In this document: positions 22,486 through 30,186 of the stretch, in pieces | Layout: each line of letters opens with the position of its first letter | Position numbering within the stretch: the stretch's first letter is position 1 | Assembly (NCBI GenBank): GCA_021847345.1 | Contig: JAJZTW010000031.1 | Coordinates: 1 to 40,640, forward strand | Direction of reading: 5' to 3' | DNA: 40,640 bases | Source: Pseudomonadota bacterium | GTDB lineage: Bacteria; Pseudomonadota; Gammaproteobacteria; Burkholderiales; Burkholderiaceae_C | Translations under genes and position numbers: made by a program | The notes under the pieces: model-generated | What the model was told of the DNA's origin: nothing | The model's database searches: none | What the model saw: only the letters and a program-made list of their open reading frames with translations

Positions 22486-24855
22486 TTAGAAGTCGGCGGA
22501 AACGCCGGCGTAGAAGGTGCGCGGCGCACCGGGCATGGCGAGGATGTAGGTGCCGGTCGTGTTGCCACCCAGCCAGTCACCGGGTTGGCTGATGAACTCG
22601 CTGTTGTTGTATTGCTTGTCCAGCGCGTTGAGCACGCCGAGGTGGAACTTGACGTCCTTGATGAAGGCCTGGTGCATCGGCACCGTGCCGTCGAGGGTCA
22701 GGTTCCACAAGCCGTAGGCGGGAGCCTGCTGGTTGGTCGGCGACTGGGTCACGTCGCTCCACATGTACTGGGCTCCGGTGTACTGGTAGTTGATTCCGGG
22801 CACCCACAGCACGCCGCCCTGGTACAGCTTGTAGTTCGCGCCGACGGTGAAGGTCTTGTCCGGCACGTTCGAAACCGGCAGCCCGGCGAAGCTCACGCCG
22901 CCAGTGACGTAGTTGTCGAACACCGCCTTCTCGTAGTTCAGGTTGGCGAACACGTCCAGGTTGTAGGCCACCTCGTCGGCCAGCGACAGGTTGAAGCCGT
23001 GGTAGGTCGAGTTGCCGTTGGCGTCACCCAGGTAGTTGCCGTTGGCGTCGGTCAGCGCGATGTACTGGTTCTGGAAGTGCAGGTGGTAGTACGACAGCGA
23101 CATCAGGAAGTTGTGCAGGTACTGCGCGCGCCGCACGTGGATCTTGAAGCCGAGGTTGTAGTCGGTGCTCTTTTCCAGGTTGTAGATGGGAGCGGTGCTC
23201 TGGAACAGGCCGCCGCCGCCGCCGACCTGGGGCTCCTTGTAGGCCACCGCGTAGTTGCCGAAGGCCGCCAGCCAGGGCAGCGCGCGGTAGTTCACGCTGA
23301 TCGACGGCTCGAACTTGTGGTGGCTGGCGGTCGATCCCGGCTGCGAGCCCTGATCGTTGCCCGGGGCGTACTGGTAGGACAGCGGGAAGTCGGACGCGCC
23401 GGCCGGCGAGTACACGGTGTCGTAGTTGATGAACCGAACCCCCGGGGTGATGTCCAGTTGCCGGATCGGGCTGATCTTGTCCTGCGCGAAGATCGCCAGG
23501 TCGGTCTGGTCGAAGTAGTCGCTGCGGTAGTGTGCGTTCGGCGTGGTTTGGCTGCCGTAGATCGACGTCGACGTACCGACCAGGTCGGCCGGGTTGTAGA
23601 AGGCGTTGCGGGTGTTGTACTTGCTCTTGATCACGAAGCCGCCCACCGACACCAGGTTGTGCGGCAGGGCGATGTCGGCCCAGAACTTGTCGCCGTAGCT
23701 GCTCGTGCGAGGGTTGTTGTGCTCGTACAGGTTGCCGGGCGAAGTCAGGCCGTAGTTGTTGTAGTGGTCGTGGACGCGTCTCTCGAGTTCGTACCAGGTC
23801 AGGTTGTGCAGGCGCACGTTGTCGTCGAGCGACACGTTGAGCTTGCCGTAGATGATGCGCATCTCGTTGGTGTCGTTCTTGTTCCACACCGAAGCGGGAA
23901 TGGCGCTGTAGAAACCCGAGGCCGGCTGGCTGAACAGCGCGGTGTTGGGCGTGCCGTCCAGGGTCAGGCCGGGCACGGTCTGCGTCGGCACCGCGAAGGG
24001 GCGGAAGGCGGTGCTGCGCGAGTCGTACACGCCGACCGAGAAGTTGCCGTTCTGGAACGCCTTGCGGGTCTTCAGGAAGATCGCGCGGTTGTTGCCCGGG
24101 TTGCTGAACCCGTCGCTGGACGTGCGATAGCTGTCGGCGGATCCGAAGCCGCCCGCGATCACCGTCGACCAGCCGTCATGTTTTCCGGTGTTCAGCAGGT
24201 AATTCAGGTTGCGCGCGCTGTCGCTGCCGAAGCTCAGGCCGATCGACCCGCCAGCCTTGTCGGACGGTTGCACCGGCACGAAGGCGATCTGCCCGCCGAT
24301 GTTGTTGAACCAGCGATCGACCGCTTCGCCCGGGCCGTAGGTGACGCCGATGCCCTGGATGATGCTGAGTTGCGGAATCAGGTTGCTCTGCCACAAGCCG
24401 GTCGACGGATTGGCCATCGGCACACCGTCGAAGGTCACGGACAGCGATCCGTCGTCGATCTGGGCGCCGCTGAAGCCGCCCCAGCCCTGCTTGATACCGT
24501 TGACGCTGATCTGGTTTTTCGTGCTGCCGGTCGAGCCGTATCCGCTGACCGCCACGCCGGGCGCCAGCTGCAGCGCCTGAGCTGCGCCGCCGAACGCGCC
24601 CGCGGCCTCGATCTGCTGGCGATCCAGCACCGTGGTGGACTGGCCGGACTTGAACACCTTTTTCCGGCTGATCTTGCGTTCCTGGCTGGTCTGCGCCTGC
24701 TGCGCAGTGCCGGAGCCCTGGGCGGCGGCTTGCACCGTTCCCAGGTTGCTCGACGCGTCCGCGGCATGGGCGGCCGGTGCCGCGAGCAACGCGAGCAGCA
24801 CGGCATGGGACAGCAGGTTGCGCCGGAACACCGGCGAGGCGAGGCGTTGTTGCAT
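22486..24855 (-). CDS. TonB-dependent outer-membrane receptor
   Basis: This 789-residue receptor has a signal peptide (LLSHAVLLALLAAPAAHA), a linker of about 45 residues, and a plug domain (TVLDRQQIEAAGAF, the run LQLAPGVAVSGYG, ISVNGIKQGWGGF, IDDGSLSVTFDGVPM, then GIGVTYGPGE). A 22-strand-type barrel rich in aromatic alternation follows and ends in the outer-membrane signature FYAGVSADF. The ATG at 24853-24855 has GGAG upstream (CCGGAGATTTC); a longer frame to 24942 would overlap the structured leader. It is the first gene of the uptake operon. No siderophore-specific feature was recognised, and at 789 residues it is longer than typical BtuB. Confidence 0.92.
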   Translation of the reverse strand: MQQRLASPVFRRNLLSHAVLLALLAAPAAHAADASSNLGTVQAAAQGSGTAQQAQTSQERKISRKKVFKSGQSTTVLDRQQIEAAGAFGGAAQALQLAPGVAVSGYGSTGSTKNQISVNGIKQGWGGFSGAQIDDGSLSVTFDGVPMANPSTGLWQSNLIPQLSIIQGIGVTYGPGEAVDRWFNNIGGQIAFVPVQPSDKAGGSIGLSFGSDSARNLNYLLNTGKHDGWSTVIAGGFGSADSYRTSSDGFSNPGNNRAIFLKTRKAFQNGNFSVGVYDSRSTAFRPFAVPTQTVPGLTLDGTPNTALFSQPASGFYSAIPASVWNKNDTNEMRIIYGKLNVSLDDNVRLHNLTWYELERRVHDHYNNYGLTSPGNLYEHNNPRTSSYGDKFWADIALPHNLVSVGGFVIKSKYNTRNAFYNPADLVGTSTSIYGSQTTPNAHYRSDYFDQTDLAIFAQDKISPIRQLDITPGVRFINYDTVYSPAGASDFPLSYQYAPGNDQGSQPGSTASHHKFEPSISVNYRALPWLAAFGNYAVAYKEPQVGGGGGLFQSTAPIYNLEKSTDYNLGFKIHVRRAQYLHNFLMSLSYYHLHFQNQYIALTDANGNYLGDANGNSTYHGFNLSLADEVAYNLDVFANLNYEKAVFDNYVTGGVSFAGLPVSNVPDKTFTVGANYKLYQGGVLWVPGINYQYTGAQYMWSDVTQSPTNQQAPAYGLWNLTLDGTVPMHQAFIKDVKFHLGVLNALDKQYNNSEFISQPGDWLGGNTTGTYILAMPGAPRTFYAGVSADF

Positions 24856-24873
24856 GAAATCTCCGGGGACAAG

Positions 24874-24985
24874 TGCGATGGTGGGCTGCACGCGAGCGAC
24901 GACCGGCATGGCCGATCCAGTCGCCCGCGGCGATACCGACATTGCACCGGCTCCCCGTGATGCTCAGGTTGCGTCAACCTGACCG
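24874..24985 (-). promoter_or_regulatory. Cobalamin-riboswitch-like leader
   Basis: Reading the minus strand toward the receptor gene, GGT and a perfect stem-loop CAGGTTG-acg-CAACCTG are followed by ACGGGGAGCCGGTGCAATG, then TCGG and CGCGGGCGACTGG. This order resembles the B12 riboswitch core (AGGGAA, CCGGTG-AA-CCGG, CCGC-ACTG). A late CAGCCCACCATCGC stands where the terminal conserved AGTCAGGA/ACCTGCC segment is expected, but it fits poorly. The element ends about 20 bases before the ATG and close to the GGAG site. B12 control of the operon is inference from this similarity. Confidence 0.45.
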
Positions 24986-25071
24986 ACTTCTCACCGAGCG
25001 CAGCGCCCTTGTTGGCAAATGTTTCTCCCCGGGACTGCGAACGGGGTCTTTTGCGCAGCGCACGGCGCTGT

Positions 25072-25233
25072 CTCTTGAGAAAACGCAGGGCCGCCCCAAG
25101 TTTTCTCGACCCCCATGGGGGGCGGGCTGGGCGCAGCCCGGCCCTGGGGGCGCTCTTGAGAAAACGCAGGGCCGCCCCAAGTTTTCTCGACCCCCATGGG
25201 GGGCGGGCTGGGCGCAGCCCGGCCCTGGGGGCG
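25072..25233. repeat. Tandem 81-bp repeat, two copies, with internal palindromes
   Basis: The unit starting CTCTTGAGAAAACGCAGGG is present twice back to back (25072-25152 and 25153-25233) with no difference that I can see. Each copy holds a stem GAGAAAAC/GTTTTCTC, a CCCCATGGGG palindrome and GGGCTG/CAGCCC. It fills the gap between the regulator gene and the riboswitch-like leader. It looks like an intergenic palindromic (REP-like) element and may terminate the regulator transcript. Confidence 0.85.
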
Positions 25234-25236
25234 CTC

Positions 25237-26010
25237 TCAGCCTGGATCCGCCCAGCGATAGCCGCTGCCGTGCACCGTCTGCAGGTGCTCGTGCAGGCCG
25301 AATTCGCGCAGCAGGCGTCGCAGCCTGCCCACTGCGGTGTGCAGCGCCTGTGAGTCGGCGCGCGCGGGAATGTCCAGTGCCACGCGCAGCGTGGCCGGGT
25401 TCAACACCCGCCCCGGGCGTTCGCAAAGTGCCCACAGCAGGCGGAACAGCTGCGGCTGCAGGGCGCGGGCCGTGTCGGCCTGCCGGAGCTCGCGGGAATC
25501 GGCGTGCAGGCTGCAGCCTGGAGCCAGGCAAAGGCATCCCACCGGCTCCGGCGCGACGCGCTGGCGCAGCCGCGCGAGCTGCGCCTGCACCATGGCCGGG
25601 GATCGGCCGTCCAGCACCGCGTCGGCTCCGGCGCGCAGCGCCTGCAGCGCGATCGGGCCTGCCGCGTCGTCGACCAGCGCGAGCAGCACCGCATGGGCCG
25701 ACTCCGGGTGATGGCGTACGCCCATGATCCAGTCCAGAGGCGCACCCGAATCGGGTGCGCAGCGCAGCATGGCGGCCCAGGAGCTGCCGTCGCGCAGTTG
25801 CTCCAGCGCGAGCGCCGGGCTCGCCGGCTGTGCGTTGTCCAGCGGGCAGGCAGCGCCTCGGCTGAAGTCCACGTACAGCACGGAATGCCGGGTCGGCTCG
25901 GTACTGCCGGCGCTCAGCGCGGCATGCCCGAGCAGGCCCGGCCAGGCGTGCGGCAGCCAGGCAGTCAGAAGCGGGCCGAGCAGGCCCAGGGGGGGGAGGC
26001 AATGGGGCAT
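25237..26010 (-). CDS. Winged-helix (OmpR-type) regulator with receiver-like N-terminus
   Basis: This 257-residue protein has a C-terminal winged-helix DNA-binding domain of the OmpR/PhoB type (about residues 165-257): LFRLLWALCERPGRVLNPATL, cut, then [13 protein letters not shown] and TVHGSGYRWA. The N-terminal half ends in a pattern reminiscent of a receiver (LQALRAGADAVLDGRSP), but no clear phospho-acceptor Asp/acidic pocket is visible, so it may be a phosphorylation-independent pseudo-receiver. The ATG is at 26008-26010; a TTG seven codons upstream is possible. It lies upstream of the uptake operon on the same strand and may control it, though this is not shown. Confidence 0.75.
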   Translation of the reverse strand: MPHCLPPLGLLGPLLTAWLPHAWPGLLGHAALSAGSTEPTRHSVLYVDFSRGAACPLDNAQPASPALALEQLRDGSSWAAMLRCAPDSGAPLDWIMGVRHHPESAHAVLLALVDDAAGPIALQALRAGADAVLDGRSPAMVQAQLARLRQRVAPEPVGCLCLAPGCSLHADSRELRQADTARALQPQLFRLLWALCERPGRVLNPATLRVALDIPARADSQALHTAVGRLRRLLREFGLHEHLQTVHGSGYRWADPG

Positions 26011-26052
26011 GTCGACGCGGCAGATCGCCAAAAGCCCCAGGATTGCGCGAAA

Positions 26053-26080
26053 TCATGACAGCGCGGTGACGCCGTCATGA
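26053..26080. promoter_or_regulatory. Candidate operator dyad upstream of the regulator
   Basis: TCATGAC (26053-26059) and GTCATGA (26074-26080) form a perfect inverted repeat with a centre spacing of 21 bases, two helical turns. It lies 43 bases before the regulator ATG. It could be a self-regulatory site for the winged-helix protein; no binding evidence exists here. Confidence 0.35.
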
Positions 26081-26099
26081 ACATGTCGTGATCACAAGC

Positions 26100-26124
26100 A
26101 AAAAAGGCCCGCGCTCGGCGGGCC
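26100..26124 (-). terminator. Rho-independent terminator after secF
   Basis: On the minus strand GGCCCGC-cgagc-GCGGGCC is followed directly by six T residues. It sits 22 bases after the secF stop and ends the yajC-secD-secF unit before the regulator gene. Confidence 0.85.
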
Positions 26125-26146
26125 CTTGCAACATCCGGCGGGTGGA

Positions 26147-27100
26147 TCAGACCACCGCGCCGGCGTTCGGATCGTTGGGGTTCTTCGGACGCCCGGAGCC
26201 CGACTTGAGCAGGTCATCGCGCTTGACCCGCAACCACATCGCGATGGCGGCGGCGACGAATACCGAGCTGTAGATGCTCATCGAGATGCCGATGATCAGC
26301 GCCAGCGCGAAATAGTGCAGCGCCGGGCCACCGAACAGGAACATCGAGAAGGCCATCGCCAGGGTCGCGCCGTGGGTGATGATGGTGCGGCTGATGGTGT
26401 TGGTGATCGCGCTGTCGATCACCTGCACGGTCGTGTACTTGCGGTACTTGCGGAAATTCTCTCGCACCCGATCGAAGATCACCACCGACTCGTTGACCGA
26501 ATAGCCCAGCACCGCGAGCACGGCGGCCAGCACCGGCAGCGAGAACTCCCATTGGAAGAACGCGAAAAAGCCCAGCACGATGATCACGTCGTGCAGGTTG
26601 GCGACGATCGCCGCCACCGAGAACTTCCACTCGAAGCGAAGCGCCAGGTACAGCATGATGCCGCCGATCACGAAGGCCAGCGCCTTGAGGCCGTCGGTGG
26701 CCAGCTCCGAGCCCACCTGGGGCCCGACGAACTCGGTCCTCGCCAGCTTGGCCTGCGGGTCGGCGGCCTGCAGCGCGGCCATCACGCGGCCGCTCTGCAT
26801 GGTGCTGCTCTCGCCGGCGTGCAGCGGAAGCCGGATCACCACGTCGCGCGGGTTGCCGAAGGCCTGCACCTGCACGTCGCCGTAGCCCAGTCGCTTGGGC
26901 ACCTCGCGCACCGCGGCGAGGTCGGCGGCGTGGGGGTAGTGCACCTCCATCACCGTGCCGCCGGTGAATTCGATCGACAGGTGCAGACCGCGCGTGAACA
27001 GGAAGAACACCGCGGCGACGAACAACAGCGCCGAGATCACGTTCAGCACCGGGGCGAAGCGCATGAACGGAATGTCGCGCTGGATTCGGAAAAACTCCAT
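26147..27100 (-). CDS. secF: Protein-export membrane protein SecF
   Basis: This 317-residue subunit of the SecDF complex pulls preproteins across the inner membrane using the proton gradient. Helix 1 is at about residues 15-35. The P4 domain opens with LSIEFTGGTVMEV. The five-helix membrane block carries the conserved YSVNESVVIFDRVREN and ends ITHGATLAMAFSMFLFGG (cut). Length is normal. It starts 33 bases after the secD stop and is followed by a strong terminator. Confidence 0.97.
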   Translation of the reverse strand: MEFFRIQRDIPFMRFAPVLNVISALLFVAAVFFLFTRGLHLSIEFTGGTVMEVHYPHAADLAAVREVPKRLGYGDVQVQAFGNPRDVVIRLPLHAGESSTMQSGRVMAALQAADPQAKLARTEFVGPQVGSELATDGLKALAFVIGGIMLYLALRFEWKFSVAAIVANLHDVIIVLGFFAFFQWEFSLPVLAAVLAVLGYSVNESVVIFDRVRENFRKYRKYTTVQVIDSAITNTISRTIITHGATLAMAFSMFLFGGPALHYFALALIIGISMSIYSSVFVAAAIAMWLRVKRDDLLKSGSGRPKNPNDPNAGAVV

Positions 27101-27133
27101 CAGGATCTCCTGGTCTCGAGGGATGTGCCGGGT

Positions 27134-29029
27134 TCAGTTCTTGCGCGCGGGCGAGTTGCCCGGCTGCTTGGAGTCCGCGGAGGGCTTCCACACCTGCCCG
27201 ATGGACACCGACTGCAGGCGCCTGCGCCGCCCGTACCAGAGGTTGACCAGCCCGCGCGAGAAGAACACCGCCGAGAACATCGACGTCAGGATGCCCAGCA
27301 CGTGCACCACGGCGAAGCCGCGCACCGCGCCGGAGCCGAACACCAGCAGCGCCAGGCCGGCGATCAGCGTGGTCACGTTGGAGTCGAGGATGGTCGCCCA
27401 CGCGCGTGCGTAGCCGGTGGCGATGGCCGCCTGCGCGCCGGCTCCGTTGCGCAACTCCTCGCGCACGCGCTCGTTGATCAGCACGTTGGAGTCGATGGCC
27501 ATGCCCAGCGCCAGGGCCATGGCCGCGATGCCCGGCAGGGTCAGCGTGGCTTGCAGCATCGACAGCAGCGCGATCAGCAGCAGCAGGTTCACCGCCAGCG
27601 AGATCGACGACACGGCACCGAACAGCAGGTAGTACACGCACATGAACGCGACGATGGCCACGAAGCCCCAGGTGACGGAGTGGAAGCCCTGCAGGATGTT
27701 CTGGCGTCCCAGGCTCGGGCCGATGGTGCGCTCCTCGATGATCTGCATCGGCGCGGCCAGCGCGCCCGCGCGCAGCAGCAGCGCCACGTCGTTGGCCTCG
27801 GGCACCGTCATGCTGCCGGAGATCTGAACCCGGCCCCCGTCGATTTCGCTGCGCACCACCGGTGCCGTGACCACCTGCGCCTGGTGGCGGTCGATCAGCA
27901 CCATGGCGATGCGCTTGCCCACGTTGGCGCGGGTGACGTCGGCGAAAATGCGCGAGCCGCGCGAATCCAGGGTCAGGAACACCGCCGGCTGGTTGGTCTG
28001 CGGGTCGAAGCCGGGCTGGGCGTCCGTCAGGTTCTGGCCGGTCAGCAGAACGTCGCGCTTGACCATCAGCGGGGTGCCCGAACGGTCGTAGAGCTTCTGG
28101 TCGCCCGCGGGCGCCGGGCCGGAGCTGGCCAGCGCGCTCTGCGCGGCAGCGCTGTCGTCGACCAGTCGCACTTCCAGCGACGCGGTGCGGCCCAGAATGT
28201 CCTTGGCGCGGGCCGTGTCCTGGATCCCGGGAAGTTCCACCACCACGCGGTCGCGACCCTGCTGCTGGATCACCGGCTCGGCCACGCCGAGTTCGTTGAT
28301 CCGGTTGTGCAGCGTGGTGATGTTCTGCTTGATCGCGTAGTCCTCGGTCTGCTGGATGGTGCGGGGGCTCAGACGCAGCGTGATCGAGCCGCTGGAGGCC
28401 TGCGCGTCGATCAGCGCGTCGCCGGCGTTTTCGCGCACCAGCGGCAGCGCCGCGCGGAACATCTCCGGGTCGTGGAACTGCATCTGCACCGCGTCGCCCA
28501 CGCGCTTGAGCTCGCTGTAGCGCACGTCCTTGTCGCGCATGCTCGAGCGCAGTTCGCCGGCGATGGAGTCGAGCTTTTTCTGCAGCGCCGCCTGCATGTC
28601 CACCTGCAGCAGGAAATGCACGCCTCCGCGCAGGTCCAGGCCGAGATACATCGGGTGCGCATGCAGCGCCGTCAGCCACGCCGGCGAGCGGCTGAGCAGG
28701 TTGACGGCGACGATGTACGAAGGCTGGTCGGGGTTGGTGTTGAGCGCATGCGCGAGCACTTCGCGCGCGCGCAGCTGCACCTCGGTGCTGCCGAAGCTGT
28801 AGTTCAGCGTGGGGCCGCTGATCACCGCGCGCTCGGCGTGGATGCCGGCCTTGGCCAGCACCTGCTCGCCGCGTTGCAACAGTGCCTGGTCCGGCTGGTC
28901 GTGTCCGGGGTGGGCCGAGCTGATCTGCACCGCCGGCGCCTCGCCGTACAGGTTGGGCAGTGCGTACACGGCGCCGACCACCAGCACGGCGGCCATCAAC
29001 AGGTATTTCCAGAGGGGGTAGCGATTCAT
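27134..29029 (-). CDS. secD: Protein translocase subunit SecD
   Basis: This 631-residue protein is the SecF partner. Helix 1 is at about residues 8-28 (KYLLMAAVLVVGAVYAL). A large periplasmic region follows with LGLDLRGGVHFLLQVD and the P1 head (FADVTRANVGKRIAMVL, then EIDGGRVQISG). Six C-terminal helices include GMAIDSNVLINERVREE, the proton-path motif. The ATG overlaps the stop of the preceding P1-like gene (ATGA at 29026-29029), so its synthesis is coupled to that extra gene. Confidence 0.97.
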   Translation of the reverse strand: MNRYPLWKYLLMAAVLVVGAVYALPNLYGEAPAVQISSAHPGHDQPDQALLQRGEQVLAKAGIHAERAVISGPTLNYSFGSTEVQLRAREVLAHALNTNPDQPSYIVAVNLLSRSPAWLTALHAHPMYLGLDLRGGVHFLLQVDMQAALQKKLDSIAGELRSSMRDKDVRYSELKRVGDAVQMQFHDPEMFRAALPLVRENAGDALIDAQASSGSITLRLSPRTIQQTEDYAIKQNITTLHNRINELGVAEPVIQQQGRDRVVVELPGIQDTARAKDILGRTASLEVRLVDDSAAAQSALASSGPAPAGDQKLYDRSGTPLMVKRDVLLTGQNLTDAQPGFDPQTNQPAVFLTLDSRGSRIFADVTRANVGKRIAMVLIDRHQAQVVTAPVVRSEIDGGRVQISGSMTVPEANDVALLLRAGALAAPMQIIEERTIGPSLGRQNILQGFHSVTWGFVAIVAFMCVYYLLFGAVSSISLAVNLLLLIALLSMLQATLTLPGIAAMALALGMAIDSNVLINERVREELRNGAGAQAAIATGYARAWATILDSNVTTLIAGLALLVFGSGAVRGFAVVHVLGILTSMFSAVFFSRGLVNLWYGRRRRLQSVSIGQVWKPSADSKQPGNSPARKN

Positions 29030-29598
29030 GGCGATCCAGGTCGGCCGCGGGGCGTGCCGGGGCGTGCCGCATCCGAGGCGAGGCCCGTTTCAGGGGCTCG
29101 CCGGGCGGCGCGCAGGTTGCGGGCCAGATCCCTGGCCTCCGAAAGGGGCATGTGGAGAGAAACCAGCAACTGTCCGCCGTCGATCTCGCCGGCCACCCTG
29201 GGGGCGGACAGGAGCAGCGTGCGATGCGCCTCGACGGCGACGAAGGCCAGTCGCTGGCCGATCCGGGCGCGCGTCACCTCGGCGAGACGGCGCGCGCCTG
29301 AGGGAGCCAGGCGCAGAAGCAGCGAGACCTGCCCGGTCTTCGCATCGGCCTCGGCCCTGGCGTCCTGCAGTGGCAGATCGTCCACCAGGACCGCGCCGGA
29401 GCCGGGCGACGCGGGGTCGGTGCCGGCCAGGCGCAGCTGCAGTCGTGCCGGCTGGGTCGTCGCGGCGGGTGCCGTGTCGCCCGCCAGCGCCAGCCCCGGC
29501 AGGCAGGCCAGCCACGCCGGCAGCGCCAGCGCGCAGGCCAGCGTGCCTGCGCGAACGGCGCAGCCTGACCAGCTCACGCGGCAGACCGGGACCTTCAT
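29026..29598 (-). CDS. Stand-alone SecD P1-head-like exported protein
   Basis: This 190-residue protein has a signal peptide (about residues 1-39, ending LPGLALAGD). The mature part resembles the SecD P1 head: ARRLAEVTRARIGQRLAFV against SecD SRIFADVTRANVGKRIAMV, and APRVAGEIDGGQLLVSLHM against APVVRSEIDGGRVQISGSM. It has no membrane domain beyond the signal. It sits 33 bases after yajC, and its stop overlaps the secD start. It is probably a periplasmic partner or modulator of SecDF that arose from secD duplication. Function is unknown; the homology is by eye but extends over about 60 aligned residues. Confidence 0.8.
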   Translation of the reverse strand: MKVPVCRVSWSGCAVRAGTLACALALPAWLACLPGLALAGDTAPAATTQPARLQLRLAGTDPASPGSGAVLVDDLPLQDARAEADAKTGQVSLLLRLAPSGARRLAEVTRARIGQRLAFVAVEAHRTLLLSAPRVAGEIDGGQLLVSLHMPLSEARDLARNLRAARRAPETGLASDAARPGTPRGRPGSP

Positions 29599-29631
29599 CG
29601 GGTGTCCTGCAGTACAGGGAGCGGCGGCGAA

Positions 29632-29982
29632 TCAGGACTCGAACTTCAGCGTGCCCTTGGGCAGCACGGTGCTGACCGACGAGCGCTGCACCTGCACCTC
29701 GACCTTGCTGGCCACTTCCAGGTGCAGGTAGTTGTCGCCCAGGCGCACCACGCGGCCGACCAGTCCGCCGCTGGTGACGACCTCGTCGCCCTTGGCCAGC
29801 GCCGCGATCATCGCGCGCGCTTCCTTCTGGCGCTTCATCTGCGGGCGAATCATCACCAGCCAAAGGATGACGAACATCACCACCAGCGGCAGGACGTTCA
29901 GCAGGGTCGATTCGGCGCCGCCCTGCGGGGCGGCCGAGGCGGCGTGTGCGACGGAAATCAGGTCGATCGACATGGCATTCAT
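29632..29982 (-). CDS. yajC: Preprotein translocase accessory subunit YajC
   Basis: This 116-residue SecDF-YajC component has one membrane helix (LPLVVMFVILWLVMI, about residues 31-48) followed by the conserved RPQMKRQKEARAMIAALAKG (cut) and EVVTSGGLVGRVVRLGDNY. Starts at 29980-29982 (MNAMS) or at the ATG three codons later are both possible. It is the first gene of yajC-P1-secD-secF. The usual upstream tgt/queA genes are not here; a YgjP-type protease gene precedes it instead. Confidence 0.95.
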   Translation of the reverse strand: MNAMSIDLISVAHAASAAPQGGAESTLLNVLPLVVMFVILWLVMIRPQMKRQKEARAMIAALAKGDEVVTSGGLVGRVVRLGDNYLHLEVASKVEVQVQRSSVSTVLPKGTLKFES

Positions 29983-30131
29983 CGGGTTCGTCGTGGGGAT
30001 GCGGCCCGGCTGTCGCCGGGCTCGCGGGCCGGCAGGCGCAGCCGGCGCAAGACTGCCATTGTCGCAAATTCGGCGCGCCGCCCGGGCAAGCGGGAGCAAG
30101 TCGCCGTCAGCAGGCTGTTGAAATCCTGCAG

Positions 30132-30164
30132 GGCGACCCCCTCGGGCGTCGCGCGGGGGTCGCC
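30132..30164 (-). terminator. Hairpin after the phoH-ygjP operon
   Basis: GGCGACCCCC and GGGGGTCGCC form a perfect 10-bp stem with a 13-base loop, 22 bases downstream of the YgjP-type gene on the minus strand. A T-run is lacking. It probably ends the long operon before yajC. Confidence 0.55.
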
Positions 30165-30186
30165 GGGGCGTGTCGCTCCCGAACTG

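Noticed and set aside
24856..24942. Longer start for the TonB-dependent receptor (29 extra codons)
   Set aside because: The extension overlaps the structured leader, puts charged residues before the signal peptide, and the ATG at 24853-24855 has its own GGAG site.
21685..24960. 1091-codon plus-strand frame opposite the receptor and exbB
   Set aside because: It is a low-complexity shadow of the receptor gene.
26126..29731. 1201-codon plus-strand frame opposite secF/secD
   Set aside because: It is rich in His, Arg and Gln with no motif; it is the complement of well-identified Sec genes.
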